Source of the DNA: Lingula anatina
Taxonomy: Eukaryota; Brachiopoda; Lingulata; Lingulida; Lingulidae
DNA: 64,000 nt
Direction: 5' to 3'
Assembly (NCBI RefSeq): GCF_001039355.2
Contig: NW_019775536.1
Span: 920,322-984,321, forward strand
Below are positions 40,701 through 54,900 of the stretch, one piece after another; position 1 is the first letter of the stretch; each line of letters begins with the position of its first letter. The position numbers and the translations under genes were made by a program. Under the pieces are notes generated by a model, which was given only the letters and a program-made list of their open reading frames with translations, did no database searches and was not told the origin of the DNA.

Positions 40701-43700
40701 TCTAAAACGATATTTCTAGTCTAAAGCAAGAACCAAAGTAGAAGCCACATACCACACATAATGATCATGAACTGCAGTGTAGAACTTTAGCTACGCTACA
40801 CTGATGGCAATATTTCAGAGATAACAAAGTCTTGTGTTATGTGTCACCTGCCTGGAGCATATTTCTACCTTGGACGTTTATGTTCAGTTGTGTGCCAGCT
40901 ATGGTGTGTGATGGTGTGTAAGGACAGTGCTGCCACCTGTATGGAGCACCAACTTCGCTCTGCTCAGCTATTATTGCTGGCACCCAATGTGGCAGATATT
41001 CTGCGACTGCGCTCAGCTTCTAGAAGCTTTTAACTTCATTTTAAGTGTGTCCAAACACACACAAAAGTTAATCACCTTTTAGTTGCTAAAGGAGGCATAT
41101 GTCACTCAGTTTATCAGATTGCGTACAGCGAGAGTACCCAAAGAGTTGGATCGATCTATCTAGAACTGAAGTTTCATTAGGAACATGCCCCAAGTGACTG
41201 AAGAGAAGGTTATTATATGACAATAGATGGTGACTGTGTCTTTCTGTAGTCCTAGTGTTGTATCTGCCAGGAATCCACTGTGAGGACTTGATCATGATTT
41301 GTTTACATATTTCAAATGTAAAATTCTGATTTACCAGCTACAGTTACATTCCATTTAGTCACATATATATTTGTCAAGGTGAACTATTTCAGTAAGAACT
41401 ATATTCTGGCAATCTGATAAAATTGTGCTTGTGCTTTGACAGTTAGGATAGTTTTATGATTTCCCACTTGATGTAACTCTTACTAGACAAGCTCTCAGAA
41501 AGCACAATATCTGCCAAGACAAATAATTTACTAGTAATAAACTGATCATTTCTTTCCTGGACCCTTTTTGACCTATCCTAAAATTTTTATCAAAATCTGG
41601 ACATAATTAATTATGTTTTGTCCAAAAAAGCTATTTTATACCATTAATTAATATTATTCCACAATAATAAAGAATCAAAGAATCGATGTTAATTAATTGC
41701 TTACCATGACTTAAGTCTTCATTGCCTTACCTCTTCCACAAAAACAAGATTACTGATAATTCCCCTGTGAACGTTCACGAGTAATTCACCAAGCCTTCAT
41801 AGTTACAGAATTTTTAATGCTCTGGGCTTTCCTTCTAAAAGATGTCAACAAAATGGCATCACAGGAGTCAAGGAGATGGCAATCAATCATATTCGTAGCA
41901 ATACAAAAGCTGCTAAATCCATACTGGCTCTAATGGTCAGTGAGTGGTCACCACATAAAGGACTCAACATCAGCATGATATTTGATTGGGCATATCAAAA
42001 TCAAACTGCCTCCAAGGCCAGATCATTGTACTGACAGTGAGGACATTTCTGCAAACTCTGATACATTTCAATAATTCACCAATAGCCATGCAATACTTGC
42101 TCTGGGCAAGCAACCCTAGCTACAATTGACCAAAAAAAAAAAAAAAAGAAATCTCTAGAGACCCCACTGATAGTTCCCCCAGTACATGTAAGTAAATAGT
42201 CCAATAGTCAACCTTTTAAGTAGCCATATGTCATTTGCAGCGAAACTTTGTGATAAAGTCAGTATGGTTATTAAGAAAGTAGGAGACTAGTAATTGAAAA
42301 GCCAGTTGACGGGAAATGAATGTCATTTTTAGAGTTCATCCATTTTTATTATCATAATTTGACAAGTCTACAAACAGTATGCTTGGGTGGGTGGGGAAGT
42401 TTTATGCCCTTTGGACATTTTTAAAAAATGATAAAAATGATGATCCAAATTGCTGTCAAAGGTCATCATTTTTTGCTTTTCATCTTGTACAATCTGAAGG
42501 GGGGAGAGGGTCTGAAAAAGTCTACTCTTTATACATGTGTGAAAGCAGGCCTGAAGGGCCTGGGGAATGATGATAAAATGGATGATCCCTTAAGAAAGTA
42601 GGAGACCAGTAATTTGAGCCTGTTGACAGGGAATTAATGCAATCCCTTCTACATGTGCGTAGGAGCATGTACATGAACGTGTACACTCACATGTGACAAC
42701 AAGCAGGCAGTGCATCAGTGGTGCATAAACCTTACTGTTCAGTACCATGACTCTCTTAATTGTTCAAACACAATTCAATCAAGCAGCGCCCAAAAAATAC
42801 CTTAAGTTGGCTTGGTAAACAAAATGTTGACATTCCTGTATGGACCAGCTATGCACAGACCTCTTCTCCACTGAGGCAACTTGATTTAATTTACAGTCAC
42901 TGAATAGTATAGAAAGATTTTTCCACCAGATTACTGCAAACAAAAGTGTCTTTCTTGCCGGGTTGTCTTATTTTACAGTTGGAATAGTTCTTTTTTGGCT
43001 CGTGTGTATTTAGGCTTTATAGTAGGCCAAATAATAGGTTGATTTCCGTGCCCTACATTGAAATTTACTGCTTCAATCAAAGCATATTGAAAAGGTCACC
43101 TGAGCCGTGTAGAAGAGGGTTGAGTATTGGCCGTCTGACAGTGAGAAGGACCTGCTAAACCAGTTTGCGTTGAAATGCTAATGTTATGTATTAGAAGGCG
43201 GTATGCTGTCATATTGGGCCACAGTGCAGGTGTGAAGACGACGCGTAACTTTGCCTGTCACTGGCGCAGGGTGAGAGCACTGCGATGTAATTAGCCAGTT
43301 TGGATCTTAATTAAGACTGTTTGAGTGCTCTGTAGGACTGGTACGTGATTGGAAATTAATATACTCAGTCAAGGAGGCCGAGGAATGCTTGAGACACTGT
43401 AGTTTAACAACATTGTGGATGTTCAAAATATTCAAACAGTATTTAAACAATTCTAGACTCAATATTGGATAGGTACATGTTGGTACCATCATGGCGCTCT
43501 GATATTTTGAAGACATAGCAAGGATCAGTAATGTTTGATCTCTTCATGAAAGTTCAAGGAAGTGAATTCACTTTGAGGTGCTTCAAAATACTTCATCTTT
43601 CTATAGGACTATATAGATCACAGAATCAACTTCCATACAGTTACCTGTACTAAGAGGTCATTTCTTCTTTTGTGTGTCATACATTGGCAGTCAACTGTAA

Positions 43701-46700
43701 ACCATAAAAATATCCAGAATATATGGGACAGGCTTTCAGTAGCTGCAGCTAGTCCATCTCAACAGGAAGAATAAGGTGGATTGGGAGACACAAGAATATA
43801 AACTCTTTCTGATTATTATTTTGAGACAGCAGAGGTGAAAACATTTTGTGACATAGCGAAATAGAGAAAATTACAGGCTGTCAGATACCTTATTGATATC
43901 AGAAAAAATAACGGTTAAGATGCCCGAGAGGAAGATAAGTCGTGACAGTCAGAGAAGCAGCAATGGTGGGTCTGGATTCATTCTGAGCTCCAAGTCCGAG
44001 GTGCTGCATTCAGAGCCCCAGGTGATTTATGGGCATGGGCAGCGCCGTGTTTCTGGAAGTAGTGGCAGCAGCGTCCAGCGAGATACAGCCTCCCTGGGCC
44101 GTGGTGGTCAGGTGATGTCGTCACAGAATGTCCACACCACCAGGACAGTCCAGACGTCGGTCAAACACGGAGATGACCATCATCAGAGGTCAGCCACTCT
44201 GCCAGTGACCACTGGGAACCCACGGATACAAGTGTCCAGCTCGTATCATACCCGCTCCAGCCAACCTGAAGTGGTTGAACCCCCAATAAGACCTCAGACC
44301 TCCATGGCCCTCCACACCTCCCCTGAACACAGCCACAAAGTGAAGAAACAGCACAAACATAAGTCTCCGCGTCACAGTGGTGGCAAGAAACACAGGGCGA
44401 CCACGCAGCACACGGAAACCATGGAGGAAATCACTTCATCGCGTCAAGGCTCCCTCCCTAACCTCCATGCTCATAGACCTAATTCTTATGTTTCAGTTGA
44501 CACCAGCCGTGCGGGTACTGGACTGACCGAGGTGACCGTTAACTCTGGTGACCATACACTACCCACGTCTATGAGACAGATCTCGGACAGTAGGTACGAA
44601 GTGGGCTTCACTCCATCTGAGAGCCAGACTCACCAAGCCAAGGTCATGTATAATGGGGAACATGCCCCAGGTGAGTGATTTTAGTATTGTATTGATTTTT
44701 GTGTAAAAGATGGAAATTATACAGATTTGTCAAGGGGAAACATATTATGAATGATAATTTTACTACATAGATCTGTGTTAGATAAAAAAAAAGGTAGTAT
44801 TTATTTATTTCTTGGAAAAAGGTAAGTTAGCAATTCACAGATATTTTATTCATTATCTGAGAATTATGCTGGATATTGAAGATTAGAAGTATAGTGCATT
44901 TTGGTAATATCATTTATTGCATCCACAAAAAAGGAAAAAAATCTCATATTGTTTAGCAGTAAAAAAGAATTCTGATTCTAAAAAATCACAATGAAATTGC
45001 AGACACTCAGGTAAAGTAGGTATCAGTTAATTTCCCAATAAAAAAGAATTCTGATTCTAAAAAATCACAATGAAATTGCAGACACTCAGGTAAAGTAGCT
45101 GTCAGTTAACATCCCACCTTTAACATACATTGCCTTGACACCTGTCATAAACACAGCCAGTTGACATAGGATACTTATATAGATTGTGGGAATGGAACCT
45201 CTACCAGTATCTGTGTGGTTACACTTTAAAGACTTAGACTGTGACTGTTATTATGTGTGTATAATTCTTACCATAACCTCCTGACACTTCTCTGTGTTAC
45301 GTGACAGAAAGGTAGGAATACAGTGTAAAATAGGCTTTGAATATTTTATCCCACAGAAATCAAAGCACAGGTTGGTGTATCACGTGTCATAGAGCATGAT
45401 CTCCAGTGTTTTCTCCTATAAACTGTTATGTTACTGTAGGTTGAAAGCAGGAAAAGGTTGTTTCTAAATGCAGGTATGTTTTCTTAACAATCTTAACAAT
45501 CATACTTGTTGGTTATTTTTAAGTAAGATTTTATTATTAATGGTCCCTGATGATATAGAACACTTTATGTCATGGTCTATTTCCAAGACATGACCTGAAA
45601 AAATCATGGATCTAAGCAATTAAAGCAGTATTTTTATCAAAGATCTTTTTTTTTCTGAAATAAAGGTACACATTTTCTGTTATTTTCTCATCTTCCTATG
45701 AACTACCATTATGAAATGTGAAACATGATTTCAATTGAGCCATCTTTTCTCCTATTTCATTATCTGAAATGAAGCAAGAAAAGTAAAGTTTTTCTGGTAT
45801 GAAATGATCAACAAACAGTTGTAAAATGCACGCTTCAGAAGTTTCTTCATGTTTATTTGACATCAGATAAAGAAATTGTTATTTGTTTATCTAACTTCAA
45901 ATCTAACCTCCCACCTCAAGTCTGACACACAAGGCGTGAGGAAAACGTCTGATTTCCCTCAGTGTCCTGTTAACAAGCCAAGGACATCTAAACTGTGACC
46001 TGAGGCTAAGGTCTCTCACAGAACCTCCAAATTAAGCACTTCTTGTCTCCAAATAAGACAACAACGATTAAAAATAATTCTTTTAAAAAAGCGGGCACGC
46101 AAGGTACCAAACAGAACGTTGGAATTCCTTTCACCCCACTGACTAAGAGTTATTGGCTTCCCTTGCTGCCAGTGTCAGTCCCTCCCATACCTGCTGCAAC
46201 ATTACAACTCCTACATTAACCTGAGAGATGGTAGAGAATTGAAAGTCATTTACATTTTATTCATTACTTTTGTCGGAGTGTGAATAAATTGACCTTTTTA
46301 CGGTTTTGCCAGAGCAACAGCACCATTTTAATGGGAAATTCATCCAATTGTTTGATTTTAAAGAAATATTTGACAATGTGTACTCTTTCTGTGAATTACA
46401 TAAAGAGTGTACCAGCATTTACTTGTTGACTGGGGAAAGAATTACGGTAGTCAAGAAGTCACCATCTAGCCTAACACACCTAACCTGAAGGTAAAAAGAC
46501 TGGTTATATACTGGAGGCTTCATGTTACACCAGTCACTCTGGTAAATATGTCCCCCAGGTTAATTAACATATGAACCTGTATGTTGATGATTTATAAGTA
46601 GTTTTATATTACTCAGTCACATAAAAGACCCATCATCTTAAATTATTTTCAAGTGTTTGACCATGAAGATTGATGCTGTTAAAAGAAATGGAATTTTGTG

Positions 46701-49700
46701 CGAATTTAATTATTCCAGGGTCAAACCATTTTTTCTTAGACTTAAAAAGACTTGACAGTGTTCAGTTCCAGTTTAGTCACAGACATCAGTAATTGGTTTC
46801 ATGACATCAAAACTTGTTACACCGGTATATAGTATATTGCCAACAGTAAGAACATTGAATGGGCAGGTGATGCAGTATAAACATGTGCAGTATTTACATG
46901 CAGAACAGCACTGTTTGCTAGATAAATGTGTCAAGGCAGGATGAAGAAATTGAAGACCCAAAGCACTTGGCAAGCAGGACTGCATGCTGAATTATTTTAT
47001 TTGATATTTAGGAACTTTGTCATATTTGCTGAACAAAAACTGATTGGATTAAAAATGTTTCAGTAGCAATCCAAAGTTACTACACATTTGTTTTAGTTCT
47101 GAATTATTATCTATCAAGATATTTTGAAGTTGGCCCTTCTGAACGATCAGAACTGAGCATACCATTCAGGCTGTTAGTTTTCCATAGTTACTTTAGAATT
47201 ATATAAAATCATTTTCAAAATAAATGATGACTGTGTTCCTGTCCACCTGTAATGCTGTCATTGTCTCCTTCAGCCTTTAGCACAGTGATCACTCAATCAT
47301 GACTCAAAAGTCCTGTATCATTTTCCCTCATCACAAACACATCACATAGGCCATTAGTTTAAACACAGCCCAATTTTACTCACTTTCTCATTTTTTTTTT
47401 TTTTTTACTTGGCACCATTCTTAGACAGGTACTCGGATTAAAGCGATATTCCTGCTAGAACCCTTGCCCTAGCTGCCTTATATTACATGCACTTAAGTAT
47501 CGATGTTAATTTTGTTAGGATTTTTTTCTGAATCCACGAGACGGTGCAGGTTCAAACATTGCCTTGTTAAAAGTTAATGCTGTCATATCAAAAAATCAGG
47601 GATAGTTGCTAATGCGACCTGATGATATACACAGAACAGCAAATTTTTCAGGTGAAAATTGTAATATTGACTTAAAACTGGTCTGCCGCTCAACTGAACA
47701 GCTATCAGTGTTATTTTAGTACCAGTTTAATTACAACAATCATTTATAATCAGGTGGCACGAAATCTTCATAAAGACTTACTTCTGAATTTATTAGCAAA
47801 AGGGTATAATAATGATTGTGTTTAATAGAACACTGGGATAAGCTAGGTACTCAAAACAAAAGCATCAGAAAAAAAAGTTCTATTAGATTGTATTGCATAA
47901 TATCTTACTTAGTTATGGTGTTACATTGGAAACCAGTCATTATGATCCCTCACCAAATAACTGAATAAAACAACGGAAAGAAGTGAGTGCTTTAAAAATG
48001 CTTTTTTTATTGGACTTATATTAATATACAGTGTTTTACATAAGAATAACAGGGGAAGAAAGTTAAAATTTTGTCAAACATAGGCCTTGATAACATTGAG
48101 CCCTCTTAAAAACCATTGATCCACCACTGTTATTGTAGAAGCTAACAGTAATGTGATAACATAGTATAAGAGGATGATAAAGAGTTTTTTGATATTTTAA
48201 TATCTTGGATATTAAGTAAATATTTTGTTTTTTTCCTTTTGTTTATAGGCAGTCCCTACCATGTAGAAGTATTTGATGCAGAAAAAATTACGCTCCATGG
48301 CGAGAGCCTCACTCTGGCCTCCTGCCACAAGAGGGAGAACTTCACCATAAATGCAAGAGGAGCTGGACCGGGGCATATCAGTGTGAACATCATAGGTAAA
48401 TACATGCCAGAGAACTAGAACACATAGGTGACCAATTCTAACAAAAGTGTTTTCTGGTTATATGACACCCGGTGCTTAGTTGGGCCATTTGATGTTAATA
48501 TATCCAACATCCCGTAGTATTAGCTAGAACATCCCATAATTTAACAGCTTGGTCAGGTGATGGGAGGCGACTAATGTACGTAGTAGTCCAGATCTCAAAA
48601 TATCCATCCAAGTCAATTACAGCTGCCACTATCATTTATCACAATTAGATGTATTAAGAAATTAGATTTTTAATTTCAACCTTTGCGTCCAAATATGGTG
48701 ATTTCTTATGCATTAAGATGAGCCCATTACACATAATATAACTAAGTGCACGATGAGCTATCAGTCTGTAGATCTGAGAAAACATCTTCCTGTGTGGAGA
48801 AGTGGCTAACCGTTGTCTACATTGTATAACAGGGTGTTGGAGACTGGCATGTAACTAATGGCACGTCTAAAAATAAAATTGACCAACTGAACCTGTCTTT
48901 GTTGTCACTGAGTGTGAGGACTGATTCATCAGTTAAATCTATAAGGAAATTGCGTTGTGGTGATTGAAATGCATGTAGTTACGGAGTTAATGTTGCTAAC
49001 ATAGAGAATGATGTCAGAAAGGTTTGACAATATTCAGAATTAAGATCATTAACAGCGTTATATTCATTTGGCATTGTGAAAATTTGAAATGTGATAAAAC
49101 TTTCATACACCCTTTAACAATATGTCTAGACATTATACTGTATTAAAAGCACATCTCAAGGTCCAGTATTAGATAAAGTATAGTCATGGTGTACTAGACA
49201 AAAATAATCTTTTTGCGTGTGGTTATAAATGATTGAAGTGCAGATTAAAACTCAGGCCATATGATAATAGGGCTGAATGCAAGATGAGGCTGTAAACATC
49301 GTGTGTGAGTGAAGTCAGAAAAAACGTATAATAACCTAGAGGTACCTGACATGCCATGAGTATATAGAAGGCACTGCCACACTGGGCTCAAATAAGATTT
49401 CTTATCCTTGTAGGCATTAGTTTATAAGTTGATGATTGCAATTAAACGGGTGTGTACATGGCAAGTTGTCTTTGAGGTGAACTTCTTGATTGCATTCAAG
49501 ATAAGATGAGCAGTCTTAAAATACAGGATATGAGTGAGTTTTATCTTAGAAGTCTGCTGAGTGTGATCCGTGTGAAGGTAGTGTGACTGTGCCCCCTGAT
49601 GAGAACATCGTCCAGTTATGACTGTCCTGGACACATGGACATCAGGGAACTCGTCCAGCTTTCCCTGATAGACCCACACCCAGGACATGGCAGGTGTACA

Positions 49701-51887
49701 GACGAGCCAATCCTTTGTCCACTCAGGCAATGTCCACTCCGGGCAATGACCAACACAATGTCCTTAATTGAGATAACTCAGGGTGGCGCTTGGAATTGTG
49801 ATCAAAGTATTTATAGAGTGATTGAGGGTTTATATGCAGATTCAACAAGATTTTCCTTTGTAGAAATAGGAATAACTTTGAAGCTGTGCTAAAGTCAGTG
49901 TTTTAAGAAGTGTGCGAGTGGATATTTTGACTGTTTTATTTTACTCCAAATTGAGAGCAAGCTATAGGGTGACAAAATACACCTTCACTGTGTTTTAACA
50001 GTTTTTAAGTCCAAGGATTGTGAAAACTTGTTAAATGTTCATCAATTGCATGTTTAGTGATAGGTAAAGTGATTGCTTATTCTGTGTATGATGGTCATGC
50101 CTCACTGTCCTGTATTTGTCCAGTGTGAGATTCTAACAGTGATGTCTCCTTTAGTGTGTGAGATTGCCTGATATTCATCATTCATAAAGACCCAAGCTGT
50201 CAAAGTGTTTAGTGAAGTCATAAGTACTACAAGAATGATTGATGTTTTGCTGATATATACCCATTAAGATGCACTAACCATATTGGATATTAGAAAACTG
50301 TATTATCAGGTTTTTTAAATCATCAAACACTATACCCTATTTCTAGTATTATATGCTTATTGTTCTTTTATCACTACAGGCCTATCTATATCTTATAGCT
50401 ATTTAGATATTAAAAGTGGGACCATTGAAATATACCCAGGCTTTTTTGTATATATTATGCTATAATATTTAACCTGCAGTCTTATCTGATATTTTTACTC
50501 TTACTAGCTATAACCCAAAACATTTCAGTTGTTTACTTCTGGTTGCCGTGGTTATTGGTGCTGTGTCTAAAGATCTAAACTAACTTTTCTTTCTCCTTGA
50601 TATTTGTACATCCAGGGTAAGTTGACTTACCAATACAGTCTTCAGTGTGATACTTCTATAAGATGTTTTATTTAAGATATAAGTTGCTTGTTAGAATTTT
50701 TTAAAAATTGTTTTGTTCATTTTTGTTTAAATGGAATAAAGTAAGCATTCTTTTACAATTAGTAAGCATTGTTTCATTTAAAAAATGATTGAGCACTGAG
50801 AAAATGTTTTGTTTAAATTTTTTAAAATACAGAAAAATGCAGCACAAGTTAGATTATCTGTCAAAGTAAAGATTTTTATTTTTCGTACCCCTGCAGGGCC
50901 AGATGGACGTGATGTCCCAGTACATGTAGTGGACAGTGGGGATTCCACATACAGAGTGGACTGGACCGCCTCATTGGTTGGTGAGTAGCCTGTGGACAGT
51001 CTGAAAAATGCAGTTGTATCAGCTTACATCAATGTTTGACCTTTTTCTATGACCTCTAATTTACTTCTGAGTCTTCAGATGCTTTTTTATAGGTTTGGAG
51101 TCCCAAACAATTGCAGATTCAAGTAAATAATCTCAAGTATATGACAGTCACTTGTCTTTTTCAGGTGATTACCAGGTCAATGTCCTGTACTCAGGCACTC
51201 ACATCCCTGGCAGTCCTTTCCTCACCAGAGCCTGTGACCCCAGCAAGGTGCAGGTATCGAATGTTGGACCAGGGAGAGTGGGAAAACCTACCACTTTCAA
51301 CAGTGAGTGGTATACTTCTATCTAGTACATAAGATACTACTGGTTTATCCACTCAAAGTTTACTAAAAAGATTTCATACACAGTGGAACCAATATGAAGA
51401 CATAAGTCTAAGGATGCATTCCCATAGATTTTAGATCGATCTATCCCCGTGGGGAGTCTTACTAGATTACTGTCAGATAATCCGGCTTAAATGTCGTTCC
51501 CACCTACTACAAGCTGTAAGGGGGTAATTAACTTTCGTGCCTGCTCGGCTGATAGCTATTTAGCATGAACCCCCAGGGAGTTAGGTCGATCTAGTTGAAT
51601 CGATCTAATCTCTGAGAATGGGGTCAAAGGCATTGAGGATTGTTCCTTGCTTTCTGCCATACATTCTGGATTCACAGATTTTTATCAATTAGTTTAGGTT
51701 TAAATATCGGTTTATTCAATGTTTGCTCATTTTTATTATGAAAACACAAAGCATGAAATTTGGCTTATATATACTCCCTCTAGACCCATTACTTAAAGTA
51801 CTTTTGTATACTGTTAGAAAATGTGCTGTGAATCCACCAAATGTAGTCAAGTGCAGCATTCATTTAAAGAACCTTTGTTGCACACAT

Positions 51888-51976
<89 letters not shown>

Positions 51977-54900
51977 TAAAACAGGTAACATGATGATGAG
52001 CTCAGTCCATCTTTGTTCTTATCCTTGCAGTTGATGCTAGCAGAGCTGGAGCAGGAAATCTGGAAATTATCGTCTCTGCACGCAACGAAAATGTTCCCAA
52101 TTTTGTGCAGCAGGAAGGAGGACAGGCACGCTTCAACGTCTCGTTCACCCCACAGGTGTCAGACACACACGTGGTCAGCATGAAGTTCAATGGAGACCCA
52201 GTGCCAGGTGAAGTATTAAACAAAGTTTTTGATTGGTTGGTATGACTTAGCTGTTTTTTTTTTATTGGCTGTTGATTTTCAGGATTTTGCAACTGATATT
52301 TATTTTTTTATTTTTTCTTGCCTATGTAATGAGAGGTTTGTTGATTATTTTTGAACATGGTTGAAGCATATTATTTGCTTGTTTTTATTAGTGGAGGTAA
52401 CAGGAATTTTAAGGTGTTGAGTTTTATTTTTTATGTTTTTCCAATTGTAGCTATGGCAATGTTTGGCAAAAAAAATGAGGGGATTAATATATATCATTCC
52501 ATTGTGTTTCAGCTTTTCAGTTATTTTTAACTAACAATTGCTTTATTTTCAGGATCATTATATTTTGAAAAAAAAATGTTTTTATTGATCTCTTGCATGT
52601 TAACTTTTCTGTGCTCAGAAGAGTAGTTTTCTGTGTGCTTGTGTATATATTAGTTTGTCTGTGGATGTGTCCTAGCTGTCTGGGTGTTGATGGGTTGATG
52701 CATGGGACCTTATAATGGTGGGATATGTGGGCTTTTCTTGTCATTTTCAGAATGTCTGTTGTTTTCCTTTCTGTGGCTATTGTTGGGGCATATTAAAGGT
52801 TTTTATCTGAAGTCTTCATTGCTATAAATATTTCATCTTTAAAGAAATATTAAATTTACTTTTAATTCTATTTATACAGCAAAACTGAAACAGGTTTAAG
52901 TTAGTGATCCCTACACAGTGCTTGACTTGTGACCTCACACCATGAAGTGTCTGAAATGTCACTGTTTGGGATGGCCCCCTCTCTTACTGTATGGTATAAA
53001 CACTTGGTGTACTATTTGTTCAGTGCTATATGTCATCCTTTCCTCCTTTCTTCATTGATGTAATACTTAATCTTTTCTTGTCTTATTCTTTACTATGTCG
53101 TCATTGTTATGGCTGATGCTTACGTACCTGCATTATATTGTGAATGTGATATTATAGCTATCATGATCTTTATTTGATGTCACATTGTGTTCATGATGTC
53201 ACAGTGTATATGATGTCACATTGTGTACATGATGTCACAGTGTATATGATGTCACATTGTACATGATGTCACCTTGTATATATGTTATTGTGCACATTGT
53301 TAATGATGTCACATTATGTAGATGATGTCACACTTTGTGAAGCCTGAGTCAACTGCTTGCCATGCTTTATCTTGCCTGTCATGTTAAGTGTGTGTGCGTG
53401 TGTAACCAGGTAGCCCGTTCACGTGTGAGATCACGGACCCCGGCCGTGTGATCTTCATGGGTGATGCTCTGCTGCGTGTGGCCGTGGATAAGATTGCCTT
53501 CGTCACTGTCGACCCAGGAGGTGCTGGGACGGGGGACTGCAGGTTTGATATTATATGTAAGTGACTCAGCAACAGATTTACTTAATTAGCATATGGCAAC
53601 ATGATAAATTACCATAATACAAGTACAGAAATCAATAAATTTCCATTCAGCCAGTTGAAAGTTGTACTGTAATAGTTGATACCAGTGTTTTTATTTTTTT
53701 CTCTTATTATGAGCATTAGATACATGTCCATGCTTGAAAAAAAATTAGAATAGGAAGTGTATTATAATTGAGTGATTTATCCTTCTTACATTTATAGGGA
53801 AATGCATATTAGTGTAGAAGTGAATTTCAGTTCATGCTAACTCTGCATTTTGTATAACTGTGGTTTACAGCCCCTACAGACAAGTGCCTGCCTGTGACGG
53901 TGAAAAGGATCGCAGAGAATCGCGTCAGGGCAGAGTTCCTGCCCAAGGAAGTGGGTAAGAAGCAAGGATTCTCATACTGGAAGTCATCAGTTTGTTTATG
54001 CTTTTATATTATGATATGGTTAGACATTTCTTGCCATAAAATCATTATGTACAAAATTACTGGAAGAAACATTAGCATTTATTTTGATTGCGATACATTC
54101 AATGTGAAGAAGAGGTGGAAGGAAAATGACCACATATGTATTTAATAAACAGATACATGTAGGCTCTATTTACTCAAAGAATAATGTACTACGTTTCAAA
54201 GTTTTTGTTAGATACTTACTTAAATTGTAAATGATTTAAATTTATTTATTTATTGTGATAAGATTTAGATAATAAAGTCAAATTAATTGTTTAACTCCAC
54301 ATTTGTTCAACAGTTGCTTTTATTTTTCCAGGTTGCCATTTTATCAGTGTGTCCTATGCTGACTTTGAGATCCCAGGCAGCCCTTTTTCCTGTGAAGTGT
54401 ATGACCTTCGCCTGATCAAGGTCACCCAGATCAACACAGGGGTCATTGGGAAGACTGTGGAGTTCTATGGTAAGTGAGGGACAGATTTTCTGTGTACAAG
54501 GATAGATAGTATGTTTGTCTTTGAAAAACATCAGTGAAAGGAAGACATAGTCACCAGTGAGACATCATTTTAATGGATACTCAACATGGGTTAAGACATT
54601 TCCCCTGTAACAGAATGCAGAAATGGTGATATATATACCCTAAAATGTTTGGTGACTATACACCCTAAAGAAAGAGATACATAAATTATTTATCCTTTTT
54701 TTTTTGGTGTGTATTAGACAGTGAGCAATGTTTGTTAAGTGAAGTTGAAAGTTAGCCAGTCGTTCTGCAGTTGCAATTCTCCACTACTCGGTAAATGTTC
54801 TCCATTCCCCATGACTGTTGTCAATCTTTGCCCAAATCAACCTGTAACTGATCTGACCAGAAGTTTATTTAAACGAGTTATCTTTCGTTGGTGGTACAAA

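Larger units (their letters stand above)
33966..44496 (+). other. jbug: 10.5-kb intron with two alternative first exons
   Basis: The largest intron in the window. It holds MITE A copies (34123, 39355), candidate first exon c (36682-36946), a (TTTA)n tract (37681-37727), a (TTTG)n tract (38966-39014), a half MITE B (41103-41193), a family-E repeat (42330-42575), and the start of first exon d (43920), which abuts the downstream acceptor. Confidence 0.65.

Noticed and set aside
43893-43919. Start of the exon-d open frame at 43893
   Set aside because: That codon is TTG; the first ATG in frame is at 43920 with a good context.
49422-49892. Overlapping ORFs of about 100 codons on both strands
   Set aside because: No recognisable motifs, no splice-phase fit to the neighbouring filamin exons, and both strands open over the same stretch.
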